The notes below the pieces were generated by a model. That model did no database searches. It was not told where the DNA came from and saw only the letters and a program-made list of their open reading frames with translations. From NCBI GenBank assembly GCA_016286445.1, contig JAEESS010000011.1:1-47750 (forward strand): 47,750 nt of DNA, given 5' to 3'. The stretch is from Bacillota bacterium (lineage in GTDB: Bacteria; Bacillota; Clostridia; Christensenellales; CAG-138). Below, one piece after another: positions 15,693-24,158 of this stretch. Within the stretch, counting starts at the first letter, position 1. The number at the start of each line of letters is the position of its first letter. A program made the translations under genes and the position numbers.

Positions 15693-15724
15693 GGGCTCCT
15701 CCCTTGCCATTCAAACAGATTGAC

Positions 15725-15840
15725 GATTCTCCGGCAGGAGAATCCTCCTGAACATTCCCGCGGGGCACATATCACATCCCGAAGGGATATATCACACGCC
15801 GCAGGCGTATATCACGTTCCGCGCAAGCGGAACATATCAC
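15725..15840. repeat. Array of short hairpins separated by ATATCAC
   Basis: A hairpin GATTCTCC-GGCA-GGAGAATC (15725-15744) and an imperfect CCCGCGGG palindrome lead into four exact copies of ATATCAC at 15769, 15789, 15809 and 15834. The spacers are each a perfect small hairpin with a different stem: ATCCC-GAA-GGGAT (15776-15788), ACGCC-GCA-GGCGT (15796-15808) and GTTCCGC-GCAA-GCGGAAC (15816-15833). On the other strand the separator is GTGATAT. Non-coding; function unknown. Confidence 0.85.
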
Positions 15841-15846
15841 TGCCGT

Positions 15847-15984
15847 TTTGACAACCCCTCCGGCTTTTGCTTCGCAAAACCCACCTCCCCTTGCACAGGG
15901 GAGGCAAGGCTTGTCGAAACTGAGGGACAATGGTCTCTCCCTCCGCCTCGCTGCGCTCGGCACCTCCCTCGTCAGAGGGAGGTC
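15847..15984. repeat. Dispersed palindromic repeat, copy B
   Basis: Starts TTGACAACCCCTCCGG, then a GCTTTTGC/GCAAAAC-like arm, CCTCCCC-ttgcaca-GGGGAGG, a middle part, and CCTCCCTC-gtca-GAGGGAGG at the right. It matches copy D (24029-24140) read on the opposite strand. Non-coding. Confidence 0.75.
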
Positions 15985-16001
15985 GACGTTAGTATGATTT
16001 T

Positions 16002-16047
16002 CGAGCTCCCCTTGTCAGGGGAGCTGTCAGCAAAGCTGACTAGAGGT
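16002..16047. repeat. Dispersed palindromic repeat, copy C, abutting rsmG
   Basis: 16002-16026 is identical to 8567-8591 (copy A) and contains AGCTCCCC/GGGGAGCT; it continues with TCAGC-aaa-GCTGA and CTAGAGGTAG. It lies directly downstream of the rsmG stop, in the place of a terminator. Confidence 0.7.
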
Positions 16048-16049
16048 AG

Positions 16050-16727
16050 TCAAAGCGGCTTCTTGCTCGGCAGCCCCGCCTTGCGCGGGTAGGTTGACGG
16101 AGTTGGTGCGTTTTTGGTGCATATAACCAGCGTACGCGCGCCGTAGTCCGAGGCAAGCGGGACCGTTTCCGCCGTACAATGCAGCAGATGCAGGGCGCTT
16201 TTTGCGGTCTTGAGTTCTTCACTGACGTCGCCCTTATAGCAATAGGCTTTGCCGCCGACTTTCAAAAGCGGTACGGTGAGCTCCAAAAGCACCGGCAAAG
16301 AAGCCACCGCGCGGGAAACCGTCGCATCGAACTGCCCGCGGACCTTCGGATCACGCCCAAAGTCCTCCGCCCGCGCGTGCACGCATTCCGCCGAAAGCTG
16401 CAGGGTTTTCAACACTTCCTCAAGGAACGTGATGCGCTTTTGAAGCGAATCAACAAGCGTGATCTTCAAGGTCGGGTTCATGATCAGCAGCGGGATCGCG
16501 GGAAAGCCCGCGCCCGTGCCGACGTCCGCGATCTTCGCACCGTCTTTTAGGTACTTTAGCGCCGCAAGCGAATCGTAAAAATGCTTTTTGACGACCTCTT
16601 GGGGATCTGTGATCGCGGTCAGATTCATCCGCGTGTTCCAGTCGATCAAAAGATCATAATATGCGACAAATTTGTCGCATGCTTCGTCGGTCAGGTTGGG
16701 AATTGTTTGTTTCAGAAGATCACGCAT
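16050..16727 (-). CDS. rsmG: 16S rRNA (guanine-527-N7)-methyltransferase RsmG
   Basis: Methylates G527 of 16S rRNA with S-adenosylmethionine. The 225-residue protein has the N-terminal NLTAITDPQEVVKKHFYDSL segment, the SAM motif DVGTGAGFPAIPL (68-80), LVDSLQKRITFLEEV and VSRAVASLPVLLE, all typical of RsmG/GidB. The last few residues, before the repeat C boundary, are poorly conserved in type (Lys/Pro-rich). It overlaps mnmG by 8 bases, the common mnmG-rsmG arrangement. Confidence 0.96.
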   Translation of the reverse strand: MRDLLKQTIPNLTDEACDKFVAYYDLLIDWNTRMNLTAITDPQEVVKKHFYDSLAALKYLKDGAKIADVGTGAGFPAIPLLIMNPTLKITLVDSLQKRITFLEEVLKTLQLSAECVHARAEDFGRDPKVRGQFDATVSRAVASLPVLLELTVPLLKVGGKAYCYKGDVSEELKTAKSALHLLHCTAETVPLASDYGARTLVICTKNAPTPSTYPRKAGLPSKKPL

Positions 16728-18588
16728 GGTTCGTTCCTCTCTTCAGATAGACCAGCAGGACCGCGACGTCCGCGGGCGATACGCCGGAGATGCGCGACGC
16801 CTGCCCGATATTCTGGGGACGCTGTGCGTTCAGCTTCTGCCGCGCTTCGAGCCGCAGCCCGTCAAGCGTCGAATAATCGAGGTCCTGCGGGAGCGGCAGC
16901 TCTTCCATCGCGCGGAAGCGCCGCACCTGCTCGGTCTGTTTTTCGATATAGCCGTCGTAATGCGCCATGACGTCGACCTGCTCCTCGACGGCAGGCTCGA
17001 GCGGTTCGAGGCAGTCGAAGAGGTTCAGAAGGTCCGTATAGCGCACGTTCGGACGCTTCAGAAGATCAAAGAGCTTCACGCCGGATGCCGGAACGCTTTC
17101 GCCGACGGATTCGAGATACACACGCAGCGCGTCGGAGGGCGGAACGTGCGTACCGAGACGCTCCATCGCCCTTGCGATCCCTTCTTTTTTGCGCTGCAAT
17201 ACGGCGTATCGTTCGTCTGTAATCAGTCCCAGCCGCCTTGCGCGCTCGGTGAGCCGCAGATCGGCGTTGTCCTGACGCAAAAGCAGACGGTATTCGCAGC
17301 GGCTTGTCATCATGCGGTACGGCTCGGGCGTGCCTTTGGTGGCAAGATCGTCGACGAGCACACCGATGTAGGCGTCGCTTCTGCCGAGGAAGAACGGCTC
17401 CTCGCCCTTGACGTACAGCGCGGCGTTCACGCCGGCATAAAAGCCCTGCGCGGCGGCTTCTTCATAGCCGCTCGAACCGTTCACCTGTCCCGCGGTGAAC
17501 AGCCCCGGGACGTCCTTCACCATCAGCGAAAGGTTCAGCACGTTCGGCACGAGGCAGTCGTATTCGATCGCATAGCCCAGGCGCATCACCTCGCAATGTT
17601 TGAGTCCCGGCATGGTATGCAGCATGTCGACCTGCACGTCGGCGGGCAGCGAGGTGCTCATGCCCTGCACATACATTTCCTCGGTCGTTCTGCCCTCCGG
17701 TTCAATGAAGATCTGGTGCCGGTCATGGTCCGGGAAGCGCACGATCTTGTCCTCGATCGACGGACAGTAGCGCGTGCCGGTCGCATGGATGCGTCCCGCG
17801 TACATCGGCGAGCGGTCAAGGTTTCGTAAGATGATATCGTGCGTCTGCTGATTGGTATAGGTAAGATAACACGGGTCCTGCTCGATCTGCAGCCGCCCGT
17901 TCAGAAATGAGAACGCGGGCGTCGGCTCGTCGCCGCGCTGGACCTCCATTTCGGAAAGGTCCAGGGAGCTTTTCCGCACTCTTGCGGGCGTGCCGGTCTT
18001 GAACCGCTGCAGCGGGATCCCGAGATTCCTTAATGCGTCGGAAAGCCCCTCGCTGCGCATCATGCCGCAGGGACCGGAAAGACGTGACCATTCGCCGATC
18101 AGGATCCGGCTCTTCAAATACACGCCGGAGCACAGCACGACCGCGCGGCAGGCATAGGAAAAGCCCTCGTCGGTCTTTACGCCGGAAACGCGTCCGTTTT
18201 CGATCAGAATCTCCGTGACCTCGCCCTGTACGAGCGTCAGGTTTTGCTGCTGTTCCACGGCGCGCTTCATGCGCTCATGGTAGCGGCGCTTGTCCATCTG
18301 CGCGCGTAAGGAGTGGACCGCGGGTCCCTTCGACGTGTTCAGCATGCGCATCTGGATCAGCGTATCGTCCGCGGCAAGTCCCATCTCCCCGCCCATGGCG
18401 TCGACCTCGCGCACAAGGTGTCCCTTGCCGGTGCCGCCGATCGCGGGATTGCAGGGCATCATGCCGATGCTGTCGAGATTGAGCGTCAGAAGCAGGGTCG
18501 ATAAGCCCATACGGGAACAGGCGAGCGCCGCCTCCAGCCCCGCGTGCCCCGCGCCGATGATGATGATATCAAACCGCTGCCGTTTCAT
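16720..18588 (-). CDS. mnmG: tRNA uridine-5-carboxymethylaminomethyl modification enzyme MnmG
   Basis: FAD enzyme that, with MnmE, modifies the wobble uridine (cmnm5U34) of certain tRNAs. The 622-residue protein is full length. It has the dinucleotide-binding start IIIGAGHAGLEAALACSRMG, the conserved NPAIGGTGKGHLVREVDAMG, SLRAQMDKRRYHERMK, FKTGTPAR, GYEEAAAQGFYAGVNAAL and the C-terminal SRISGVSPADVAVLLVYLK. mnmE is not in the window. A promoter is visible at 18620-18649. Confidence 0.97.
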   Translation of the reverse strand: MKRQRFDIIIIGAGHAGLEAALACSRMGLSTLLLTLNLDSIGMMPCNPAIGGTGKGHLVREVDAMGGEMGLAADDTLIQMRMLNTSKGPAVHSLRAQMDKRRYHERMKRAVEQQQNLTLVQGEVTEILIENGRVSGVKTDEGFSYACRAVVLCSGVYLKSRILIGEWSRLSGPCGMMRSEGLSDALRNLGIPLQRFKTGTPARVRKSSLDLSEMEVQRGDEPTPAFSFLNGRLQIEQDPCYLTYTNQQTHDIILRNLDRSPMYAGRIHATGTRYCPSIEDKIVRFPDHDRHQIFIEPEGRTTEEMYVQGMSTSLPADVQVDMLHTMPGLKHCEVMRLGYAIEYDCLVPNVLNLSLMVKDVPGLFTAGQVNGSSGYEEAAAQGFYAGVNAALYVKGEEPFFLGRSDAYIGVLVDDLATKGTPEPYRMMTSRCEYRLLLRQDNADLRLTERARRLGLITDERYAVLQRKKEGIARAMERLGTHVPPSDALRVYLESVGESVPASGVKLFDLLKRPNVRYTDLLNLFDCLEPLEPAVEEQVDVMAHYDGYIEKQTEQVRRFRAMEELPLPQDLDYSTLDGLRLEARQKLNAQRPQNIGQASRISGVSPADVAVLLVYLKRGTNHA

Positions 18589-18619
18589 AAAGATCCCTTT
18601 CGTGTCCTTTCGACGGTTC

Positions 18620-18649
18620 AGTATACCATATTCGTCCGTTTTTGTGCAA
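18620..18649 (-). promoter_or_regulatory. Promoter of mnmG-rsmG
   Basis: Minus strand: TTGCAC (18649-18644), 18-bp spacer, extended -10 TGgTATACT (TATACT at 18625-18620) followed by GAA. Confidence 0.6.
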
Positions 18650-18676
18650 CGGATAGTGGAAATTTCCGAAAAACTC

Positions 18677-18685
18677 TGCTATACT
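18677..18685 (+). promoter_or_regulatory. Extended -10 promoter of yhaM-tldD-tldE
   Basis: TGCTATACT (18677-18685) followed by GAAGGC; no good -35 box at 17-18 bp. The 14-base core CTGCTATACTGAAG recurs in front of citC. Confidence 0.5.
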
Positions 18686-18707
18686 GAAGGCACAGGAGGA
18701 TCGAACT

Positions 18708-19652
18708 ATGGGTAAAATGCGATTGATCAGAGATGCATACGGCACAACGGAGGGCTTTTGCCTTGTGAAAAGCGCGGCGGTGCGCACGGACGTGAAGGGA
18801 ACGGAATATCTCGACATGGTGCTTGCCGATTCGGACGGCGAGTGCGTGGCAAAGCTTTGGAACTACTCGCGCACGGGACACGGCTCCTATGACGCGAATG
18901 ACATCGTCAAGGTACGCGGCACGGTGCAGGTGTGGAAGGACACCGAGCAGTTCAAGATCGACCGGATCCGGCTCGCGACCGAAGCCGACAATGTGGACAT
19001 GGGTGGGATCATCCCGACTGCGCCGTTCGATCCGCAGACGATGTACGATGAGCTCTACAGCACGGCGGCCGGCTTTGCCGATGAGGAGCTCAAGCGCATC
19101 GTGCAGTATCTTCTGCGCGAAAACCGCGAGCAGCTTCTGATCTACCCCGCGGGCGTCAAGCTCCACCACGCGACGCGCGGCGGACTTTTGCACCACACCT
19201 GCGCGGTGCTGCATCTGGCGCAGCGCATCGCGGAGCTGTATCCGAACCTGCATAAAGACCTTTTGTTTGCGGGCGCGATCCTGCACGACATCGGAAAGCT
19301 CAAAGAGCTCGACGCGGACACGCTCGGCATCGCCGGCGCGTACACGAATGAAGGGCAGCTTTTGGGGCATATCAACATGGGCATGGCGATGATCGCCGCC
19401 GCCGCGGAGATCACGATGATTGAGCCGAAGACCGCGATGCTTTTAGAGCACATGATCCTCTCGCACCACGGAAAGCCGGAGTTCGGAAGCCCGAGATTGC
19501 CGATGTTCCCGGAAGCGGAGGTGCTCAGTATCTGCGACCTTCTGGACAGCAAGATGTATGAGATGGACGCCGCTTTGGACGGCGTTGCGAAGGACGGCTT
19601 TTCCGAGCGGCAGTGGGCGCTCGACAACCGTCAGCTCTATAAAATCGACTAA
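18708..19652 (+). CDS. yhaM: YhaM-type 3'-5' exoribonuclease (OB fold plus HD domain)
   Basis: A 314-residue protein with an N-terminal OB-fold nucleic-acid-binding domain (about 14-90: YLDMVLADSDGECVAKLWNY, then DIVKVRGTVQVWKDTEQFKI) and a C-terminal metal-dependent HD phosphohydrolase domain (H162/H163 in GGLLHHTCAVLHLA, H193-D194 in AILHDIGKL, later HMILSHHGKPEFGSPR). This order is that of Bacillus YhaM, a 3'-5' exonuclease for RNA. A ribosome site AGGAGG precedes the ATG. tldD begins 15 bases after the stop. Confidence 0.92.
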   Translation: MGKMRLIRDAYGTTEGFCLVKSAAVRTDVKGTEYLDMVLADSDGECVAKLWNYSRTGHGSYDANDIVKVRGTVQVWKDTEQFKIDRIRLATEADNVDMGGIIPTAPFDPQTMYDELYSTAAGFADEELKRIVQYLLRENREQLLIYPAGVKLHHATRGGLLHHTCAVLHLAQRIAELYPNLHKDLLFAGAILHDIGKLKELDADTLGIAGAYTNEGQLLGHINMGMAMIAAAAEITMIEPKTAMLLEHMILSHHGKPEFGSPRLPMFPEAEVLSICDLLDSKMYEMDAALDGVAKDGFSERQWALDNRQLYKID

Positions 19653-19667
19653 TGCAGGAGGGACACT

Positions 19668-21077
19668 ATGTTTGAACGGCTGGATGCGGCAAAACCCGCA
19701 TTGAAAAAACTGATCGCGGCGCTGCGCGAACGGTACGCGTACGCCTCGGTGCTTGCGACCGACGAGCGTTTCCGTTCATGGCGCGTTTCCAAGAACGGGA
19801 TCACGATCTCGTCCGAGGGCGACGGCGGCTACGGTTTTGTGATCCGTGTATTTGACAACACCGGCTGCGCGGAGTATTCGATCAACACGTTTTCCGAGGA
19901 GATGATCCCGGCGATCGTCAAAGAGATGGAGACCCGTCTCGAAGCGGAACGCGCGGCGCTGCCGGAAGGGATCACGCCGATGCCGACGGCGATCCCGAGC
20001 GATTCCCCCGCCGTGCTGAGAAAGGAAGCGAAGTATGAGATCGACCCGATGGAGCTCGGCGACGAAGCGATCCTCGACCGCATCCAAAGCATCCGCGAAA
20101 AGGGCATGCAGGCGGAGAACGTCATGGATATCTTCTGCAATATGACCTATTGCGCGGAACGCAAGCTCTTTCTTTCCGCGCACCGCGACCTCGACGAGAC
20201 GCATATGTGGACCACCGCGGGCGTCGGCGCGATCGGTTCGCGCGGCGAAGAGGTCAAAGAAAGCTATCAGGGCTATTCACTGCTCGGCGGCGCGGAGCTT
20301 CTTCGGGATGTCGAAAACGACGTCGGTCATGTGACTGCGGCGCTCAACGATCTGCTCGGATCCGAACCGATGATCCCCGGCGAGTATGAATGCGTCTGCG
20401 ATCCGAGCGTCACCGGCATGATCGTGCACGAGGCGTTCGGGCACGGCGTCGAAATGGACATGTTCGTCAAGGACCGCGCGCAGGCAAAGCAGTTTATCGG
20501 CGAATACGTTGCAAGTCCTTTGGTCACCATGCACGACGGTGCGGCGGTCGACGAATGCGCGACGTGGGCGTTCGACGATGAAGGCACGCTGACCGGCGAC
20601 ACGGTCATCATCGACAAGGGCGTTCTCAAAACCGGCATGTGCGACGCGCTTTCCGCCATGCGGCTCGGCGTACAGCCCACCGGCAACGGACGGCGCGAAA
20701 GCTATGAGCGCAAGGCGTACACCCGCATGACGAACACATACTTCGAGGGCGGCGACGCTACGAAGGAAGAGATGATCGCCTCGATCAAATACGGATTCCT
20801 GCTCGAGGAACCGACCAGCGGCATGGAGGATCCGAAGAACTGGGGCATCCAGTGCATGGTCAACATTGCGCGCGAGATCAAGGACGGAAAGCTCACCGGC
20901 AGAGTCTTCTCGCCGATCGTGCTGACCGGCTATGTCCCGGATCTTCTGAAATCCGTCACGATGATGGGCGGTCCGTTTAAGCTCGAGGGCGGCGGCTACT
21001 GCGGCAAGGGCTATAAGGAATGGGTCAAGGTCTCCGACGGCGGCGCGTACATGAAGGCGCGCATCCGCTTGGGCTGA
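19668..21077 (+). CDS. tldD: TldD metalloprotease subunit
   Basis: Catalytic subunit of the TldD/TldE heterodimeric protease, which digests unfolded peptides and trims some ribosomally made peptide products. The 469-residue protein holds the zinc motif HEAFGH (254-259) in CDPSVTGMIVHEAFGHGVE, and a second family region with GYCGKGYKEW near the C-terminus. The ATG has GGAGGG 6 bases upstream. The partner tldE follows after 12 bases. Confidence 0.95.
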   Translation: MFERLDAAKPALKKLIAALRERYAYASVLATDERFRSWRVSKNGITISSEGDGGYGFVIRVFDNTGCAEYSINTFSEEMIPAIVKEMETRLEAERAALPEGITPMPTAIPSDSPAVLRKEAKYEIDPMELGDEAILDRIQSIREKGMQAENVMDIFCNMTYCAERKLFLSAHRDLDETHMWTTAGVGAIGSRGEEVKESYQGYSLLGGAELLRDVENDVGHVTAALNDLLGSEPMIPGEYECVCDPSVTGMIVHEAFGHGVEMDMFVKDRAQAKQFIGEYVASPLVTMHDGAAVDECATWAFDDEGTLTGDTVIIDKGVLKTGMCDALSAMRLGVQPTGNGRRESYERKAYTRMTNTYFEGGDATKEEMIASIKYGFLLEEPTSGMEDPKNWGIQCMVNIAREIKDGKLTGRVFSPIVLTGYVPDLLKSVTMMGGPFKLEGGGYCGKGYKEWVKVSDGGAYMKARIRLG

Positions 21078-21089
21078 GGAGGAAACGGT

Positions 21090-22373
21090 ATGGAACGAAT
21101 CAAGAGATTGCTCAAAGAAGCCGGCGTTTCGGAATACATCGTCTACGGGTACAGAGAGCGGACTGCGGAGCTGTTCTTCGTTAAAAAGCAGCTCGACACC
21201 CGCCGTATGAAGGACGTCGAAAAGTTCGTCGTGACAGTGTTCCGCACGGGTGAGAAGGACGGCAAAAAGATGCGCGCCGCGGCGGACGCGACGGTGCTGA
21301 AAGCGATGACCGACGCGGAGATCATAAAAGCGTTTTCGGACGCCTACTATGCCGCGCAGTTTGCGATGAATCCCTATTACGAGCTGCCGGATCCGGTGCA
21401 GGCGCCGTGCAGGGAAGCGGCCGGCAAACTCGCGGAACAAGCGCCGGAGCAAAGCGCGGGCGAGATGGCGGCGGCGCTCTTTTCGGCGGACTGCGAAGGC
21501 GACGCATTTATCAACTCGGCGGAGGTCTTTGTCATTCAGAAGCGCGCGCATGTGGTCAGCTCCCGCGGCGCGGACGTTTCGTGGGACGAAGCGGAGGTCA
21601 AGGGCGAATACGTCGTACAGACAAAGGAGCCCGAGGATGTTGAAATGTACCGCGATTTCGCCTACACCGAGCTGAATACGAAAGCGCTCTCGGCGCAGGC
21701 AAAGGAAGCGCTGTCGTTTGTGCGCGATCGCGCGCGGGCGCAGAAGATCCTGAAGAGCGGCAATTACGACCTGCTGCTGACCGACGAAAACGTCATGATG
21801 ACGCTGTGGTTCTACGGCGACCGCTCCGCGGCGCATATGATCTACCCCGGCTATTCGACCTGGAAGGTCGGCGACGACGTACAGGGCGAAACGAGCGGCG
21901 AGCGGATCACGCTCACGCTGCGAGCGCTTGCGCCGTATTCCAAAGAGGGCATTCCGATGCGCGACCGCAAGCTTCTGGAAAACGGCAGGATGTGCGCAGC
22001 GCACGGATCGAACCGCTTCTGCCGCTACCTCGGCACGGAACCGACGGGCAATTACCGGAAGTTCTCCTGCGACAATCCGGGCACGATGTCCTTTGCCGAG
22101 ATGCAGAAACGTCCGTGCCTCTGGGCGGTCACGTTCTCCGGCTTTGAGATGAACGCCTTCTCCGGTCACTTCGGCGGCGAGATCCGTCTTGCGTATCTGA
22201 TCGAAGACGGAAAGATGACTCCCGTCACCGGCGGCTCGGTCAACGGTCTCATCATGGACGCGCAGAAGGACATCGTATTCTCCACGGATCGCTACGCCGA
22301 GATCGGCTATGACGGCCCGTACGCGATGCTTCTGAAGAACATCCCCGTCGCAGGCACCGACGTGGAGGAATAA
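21090..22373 (+). CDS. tldE: TldE/PmbA-like partner subunit
   Basis: A 427-residue homologue of TldD without the HExxxH zinc motif, as expected for TldE/PmbA, which completes the substrate chamber. N-terminal part (1-130) is helical; the C-terminal half has SNRFCRYLGTEPTGNYRKFS and GHFGGEIRLAYLIEDGKMTPV, typical of the family end domain. GAGGAGG precedes the ATG. It ends at a strong terminator. Confidence 0.93.
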   Translation: MERIKRLLKEAGVSEYIVYGYRERTAELFFVKKQLDTRRMKDVEKFVVTVFRTGEKDGKKMRAAADATVLKAMTDAEIIKAFSDAYYAAQFAMNPYYELPDPVQAPCREAAGKLAEQAPEQSAGEMAAALFSADCEGDAFINSAEVFVIQKRAHVVSSRGADVSWDEAEVKGEYVVQTKEPEDVEMYRDFAYTELNTKALSAQAKEALSFVRDRARAQKILKSGNYDLLLTDENVMMTLWFYGDRSAAHMIYPGYSTWKVGDDVQGETSGERITLTLRALAPYSKEGIPMRDRKLLENGRMCAAHGSNRFCRYLGTEPTGNYRKFSCDNPGTMSFAEMQKRPCLWAVTFSGFEMNAFSGHFGGEIRLAYLIEDGKMTPVTGGSVNGLIMDAQKDIVFSTDRYAEIGYDGPYAMLLKNIPVAGTDVEE

Positions 22374-22384
22374 CGCAGACATAC

Positions 22385-22421
22385 AAAAAGCGGATCCTTT
22401 CAAACGAAGGATCCGCTTTTT
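22385..22421. terminator. Strong bidirectional terminator after tldE and citD
   Basis: A perfect 15-bp stem, AAAAAGCGGATCCTT (22385-22399) with AAGGATCCGCTTTTT (22407-22421), 7-nt loop. Confidence 0.92.
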
Positions 22422-22431
22422 TCTGTATCTG

Positions 22432-22719
22432 TCAGTTCTTCCACGGATAATCCGTGCTCTCCGCGGCGCGGTATGCCGCCGCCTGCGTGCGGGCGCGGAC
22501 CGTGCAATCCAAAGCGCCCTTATCGACCGCGACCACATGCGCGGCGGTCACGCCGAGCTCGTTGAGCGTTTCGCGGATGACTTCTTCGATCCGCTTGCCG
22601 TACTGCTGTTTGACCGAGGAGGTCAGCTCGATCCCGATCCCTTCGTCCTTCGGCTCGATCTTCACGACGATATCGCTCGATTCGACCGTGCCCGCCTGCG
22701 CTGCTTTGACGATCTTCAT
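22432..22719 (-). CDS. citD: Citrate lyase acyl carrier protein (gamma subunit)
   Basis: The 95-residue carrier of citrate lyase, which bears the phosphoribosyl-dephospho-CoA arm. The motif AGTVESSDIVVKIEP contains Ser14, the known attachment residue. Full length. Its start overlaps the end of icd (ATGA). In most species citD is followed by citE and citF; here the downstream side is a terminator and convergent tldE, so the catalytic subunits must be elsewhere or absent. Maturation genes citC and citXG lie 4 kb away on the other strand. Confidence 0.93.
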   Translation of the reverse strand: MKIVKAAQAGTVESSDIVVKIEPKDEGIGIELTSSVKQQYGKRIEEVIRETLNELGVTAAHVVAVDKGALDCTVRARTQAAAYRAAESTDYPWKN

Positions 22720-23930
22720 GCGCCCAGCTTCTTTTCGAGGCGTGCGCGGATCGCGCGGATGAATTCGATCGTGTTGACCGGCGTGGGCTTCTGCCCTTCG
22801 ACGAGGTTCACGAGGTCCTTGGTCATTACGCCGTCGTTCAGCGTTTCGACGCAGGCTTCTTCGAGCTTGTTGCCGAAGTTGACGAGATCATTGAGACCGT
22901 CCATTTCGCCGCGCTTACGAAGCGCGCCGCTCCATGCGTAGATCGTCGCCATCGGGTTCGTGGAGGTCTCCTCGCCCGCAAGGTATTTATAATAGTGACG
23001 GGTGACGGTGCCGTGCGCCGCTTCGTACTCGAATTTGCCGTCCGGGCTGCAAAGCACGGAAGTCATCATCGCCAGAGAACCGAATGCGGTGGAGACCATG
23101 TCGCTCATGACGTCGCCGTCGTAGTTCTTGAGCGCCCAGATGAAGCCGCCCTTACTGCGGATGACACGCGCGACCGCGTCGTCGATCAATGTGTAGAAGT
23201 AGGTCAGACCGAGCTTTTCAAATTCTTCCTTATAGCACTCGTCGTAGATCCGCTGGAAGATGTTGCGGAAGTTCATGTCGTACTTCTTGCTGATCGTGTC
23301 CTTTGCGGAGAACCAGAGGTCCTGCTTGGTGTTCAGCGCGTACTTGAAGCACGAATGCGCGAACGATTCGATCGACGTGTCCTTGTTGTAGATGCTCTGC
23401 AAAATGCCCGGGCACTCGAAATCGTAGACCGTCTCGCGGAAGGAGGCGCCGTTCTCGCCGGTGAACACGAGCTCCGCCTTGCCCTTTTCGGGGACGCGGT
23501 ATTCGGTGCCCTTGTAGAGATCGCCGTACGCGTGACGCGCGATGGTGATCGGCAGCTCCCAGTTCTTCACGACCGGCTTGATGCTGTCGATGATGATCGG
23601 CGCGCGGAACACGGTGCCGTCAAGGATCGCGCGGATCGTGCCGTTCGGGCTCTTCCACATCTCATGCAGGTTGTACTCGGTCATGCGCTGTGCGTTCGGC
23701 GTGATCGTGGCGCACTTGACGCCGACGCCGTACTTCTTGATCGCGTTGCCCGCGTCCTTGGTGATCTGGTCGCGGGTCTCGTCGCGCTTCGGAAGTCCGA
23801 GGTCATAGTATTCGGTCTTGAGGTCGATGAACGGGAGCAGCAGCTCGTCCTTGATCATCTTCCAGATGATCCGGGTCATTTCGTCGCCGTCCATCTCAAC
23901 GAGCGGGGTGGTCATTTTGATCTTTTCCAT
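22716..23930 (-). CDS. icd: NADP-type isocitrate dehydrogenase, eukaryote-like dimeric class
   Basis: Oxidises isocitrate to 2-oxoglutarate. About 404 residues. Features of the dimeric eukaryote-like class: PLVEMDGDEMTRIIW at the start, VGVKCATITPNAQRM, SPNGTIRAILDGTVFR (substrate serine and arginines), GGFIWALKNYDGDVMSD (catalytic Lys and Asp) and EAAHGTVTRHYYKYLAGE (coenzyme loop). The start at 23930 is chosen from GGAGG 5 bases before it; an upstream ATG at 23987 gives an unlikely N-terminal extension. It lies 228 bases after the aconitase-family gene and overlaps citD. Confidence 0.95.
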   Translation of the reverse strand: MEKIKMTTPLVEMDGDEMTRIIWKMIKDELLLPFIDLKTEYYDLGLPKRDETRDQITKDAGNAIKKYGVGVKCATITPNAQRMTEYNLHEMWKSPNGTIRAILDGTVFRAPIIIDSIKPVVKNWELPITIARHAYGDLYKGTEYRVPEKGKAELVFTGENGASFRETVYDFECPGILQSIYNKDTSIESFAHSCFKYALNTKQDLWFSAKDTISKKYDMNFRNIFQRIYDECYKEEFEKLGLTYFYTLIDDAVARVIRSKGGFIWALKNYDGDVMSDMVSTAFGSLAMMTSVLCSPDGKFEYEAAHGTVTRHYYKYLAGEETSTNPMATIYAWSGALRKRGEMDGLNDLVNFGNKLEEACVETLNDGVMTKDLVNLVEGQKPTPVNTIEFIRAIRARLEKKLGA

Positions 23931-23967
23931 ATGTTCCTCCATAAAAGATTTTGACAATAACACACAG

Positions 23968-24153
23968 ATGTGAGGCAGCCGCTTCATTTTTCATGCACAA
24001 TCCCCCCTGTCGCCTTCCACTGCGTTGTCCGGCGACGTCCCCCCCTTTACACAAGGGGGGCTTTTGGATTCGCGCGTCGCCTCCCTTGTGCAAAGGGAGG
24101 TGGGTGAGCGAAGCGAACCCGGAGGGATTGTCAGCTTGACGGCAGCCTCACAT
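23968..24153. repeat. Dispersed palindromic repeat, copy D, bounded by 14-bp inverted repeats
   Basis: Core 24029-24140 has CCCCCC/GGGGGG and CCTCCCTT-gtgc-AAAGGGAGG hairpins and ends with CCGGAGGGATTGTCA, the reverse of the copy B start. Outside it, ATGTGAGGCAGCCG (23968-23981) and CGGCAGCCTCACAT (24140-24153) are inverted repeats with one mismatch. It sits between the aconitase-family gene and icd and may shape message stability. Confidence 0.7.
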
Positions 24154-24158
24154 GTTAT

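Noticed and set aside
15725-15840. CRISPR array
   Set aside because: The constant part is only 7 bases and the variable parts are palindromes of 13-18 bases, unlike spacers.
20277-22538. A 753-codon open frame on the minus strand across tldD and tldE
   Set aside because: It is antisense to two well-supported genes, has no ribosome site or family motifs, is rich in Arg/His/Ala, and comes from GC-rich codon bias.
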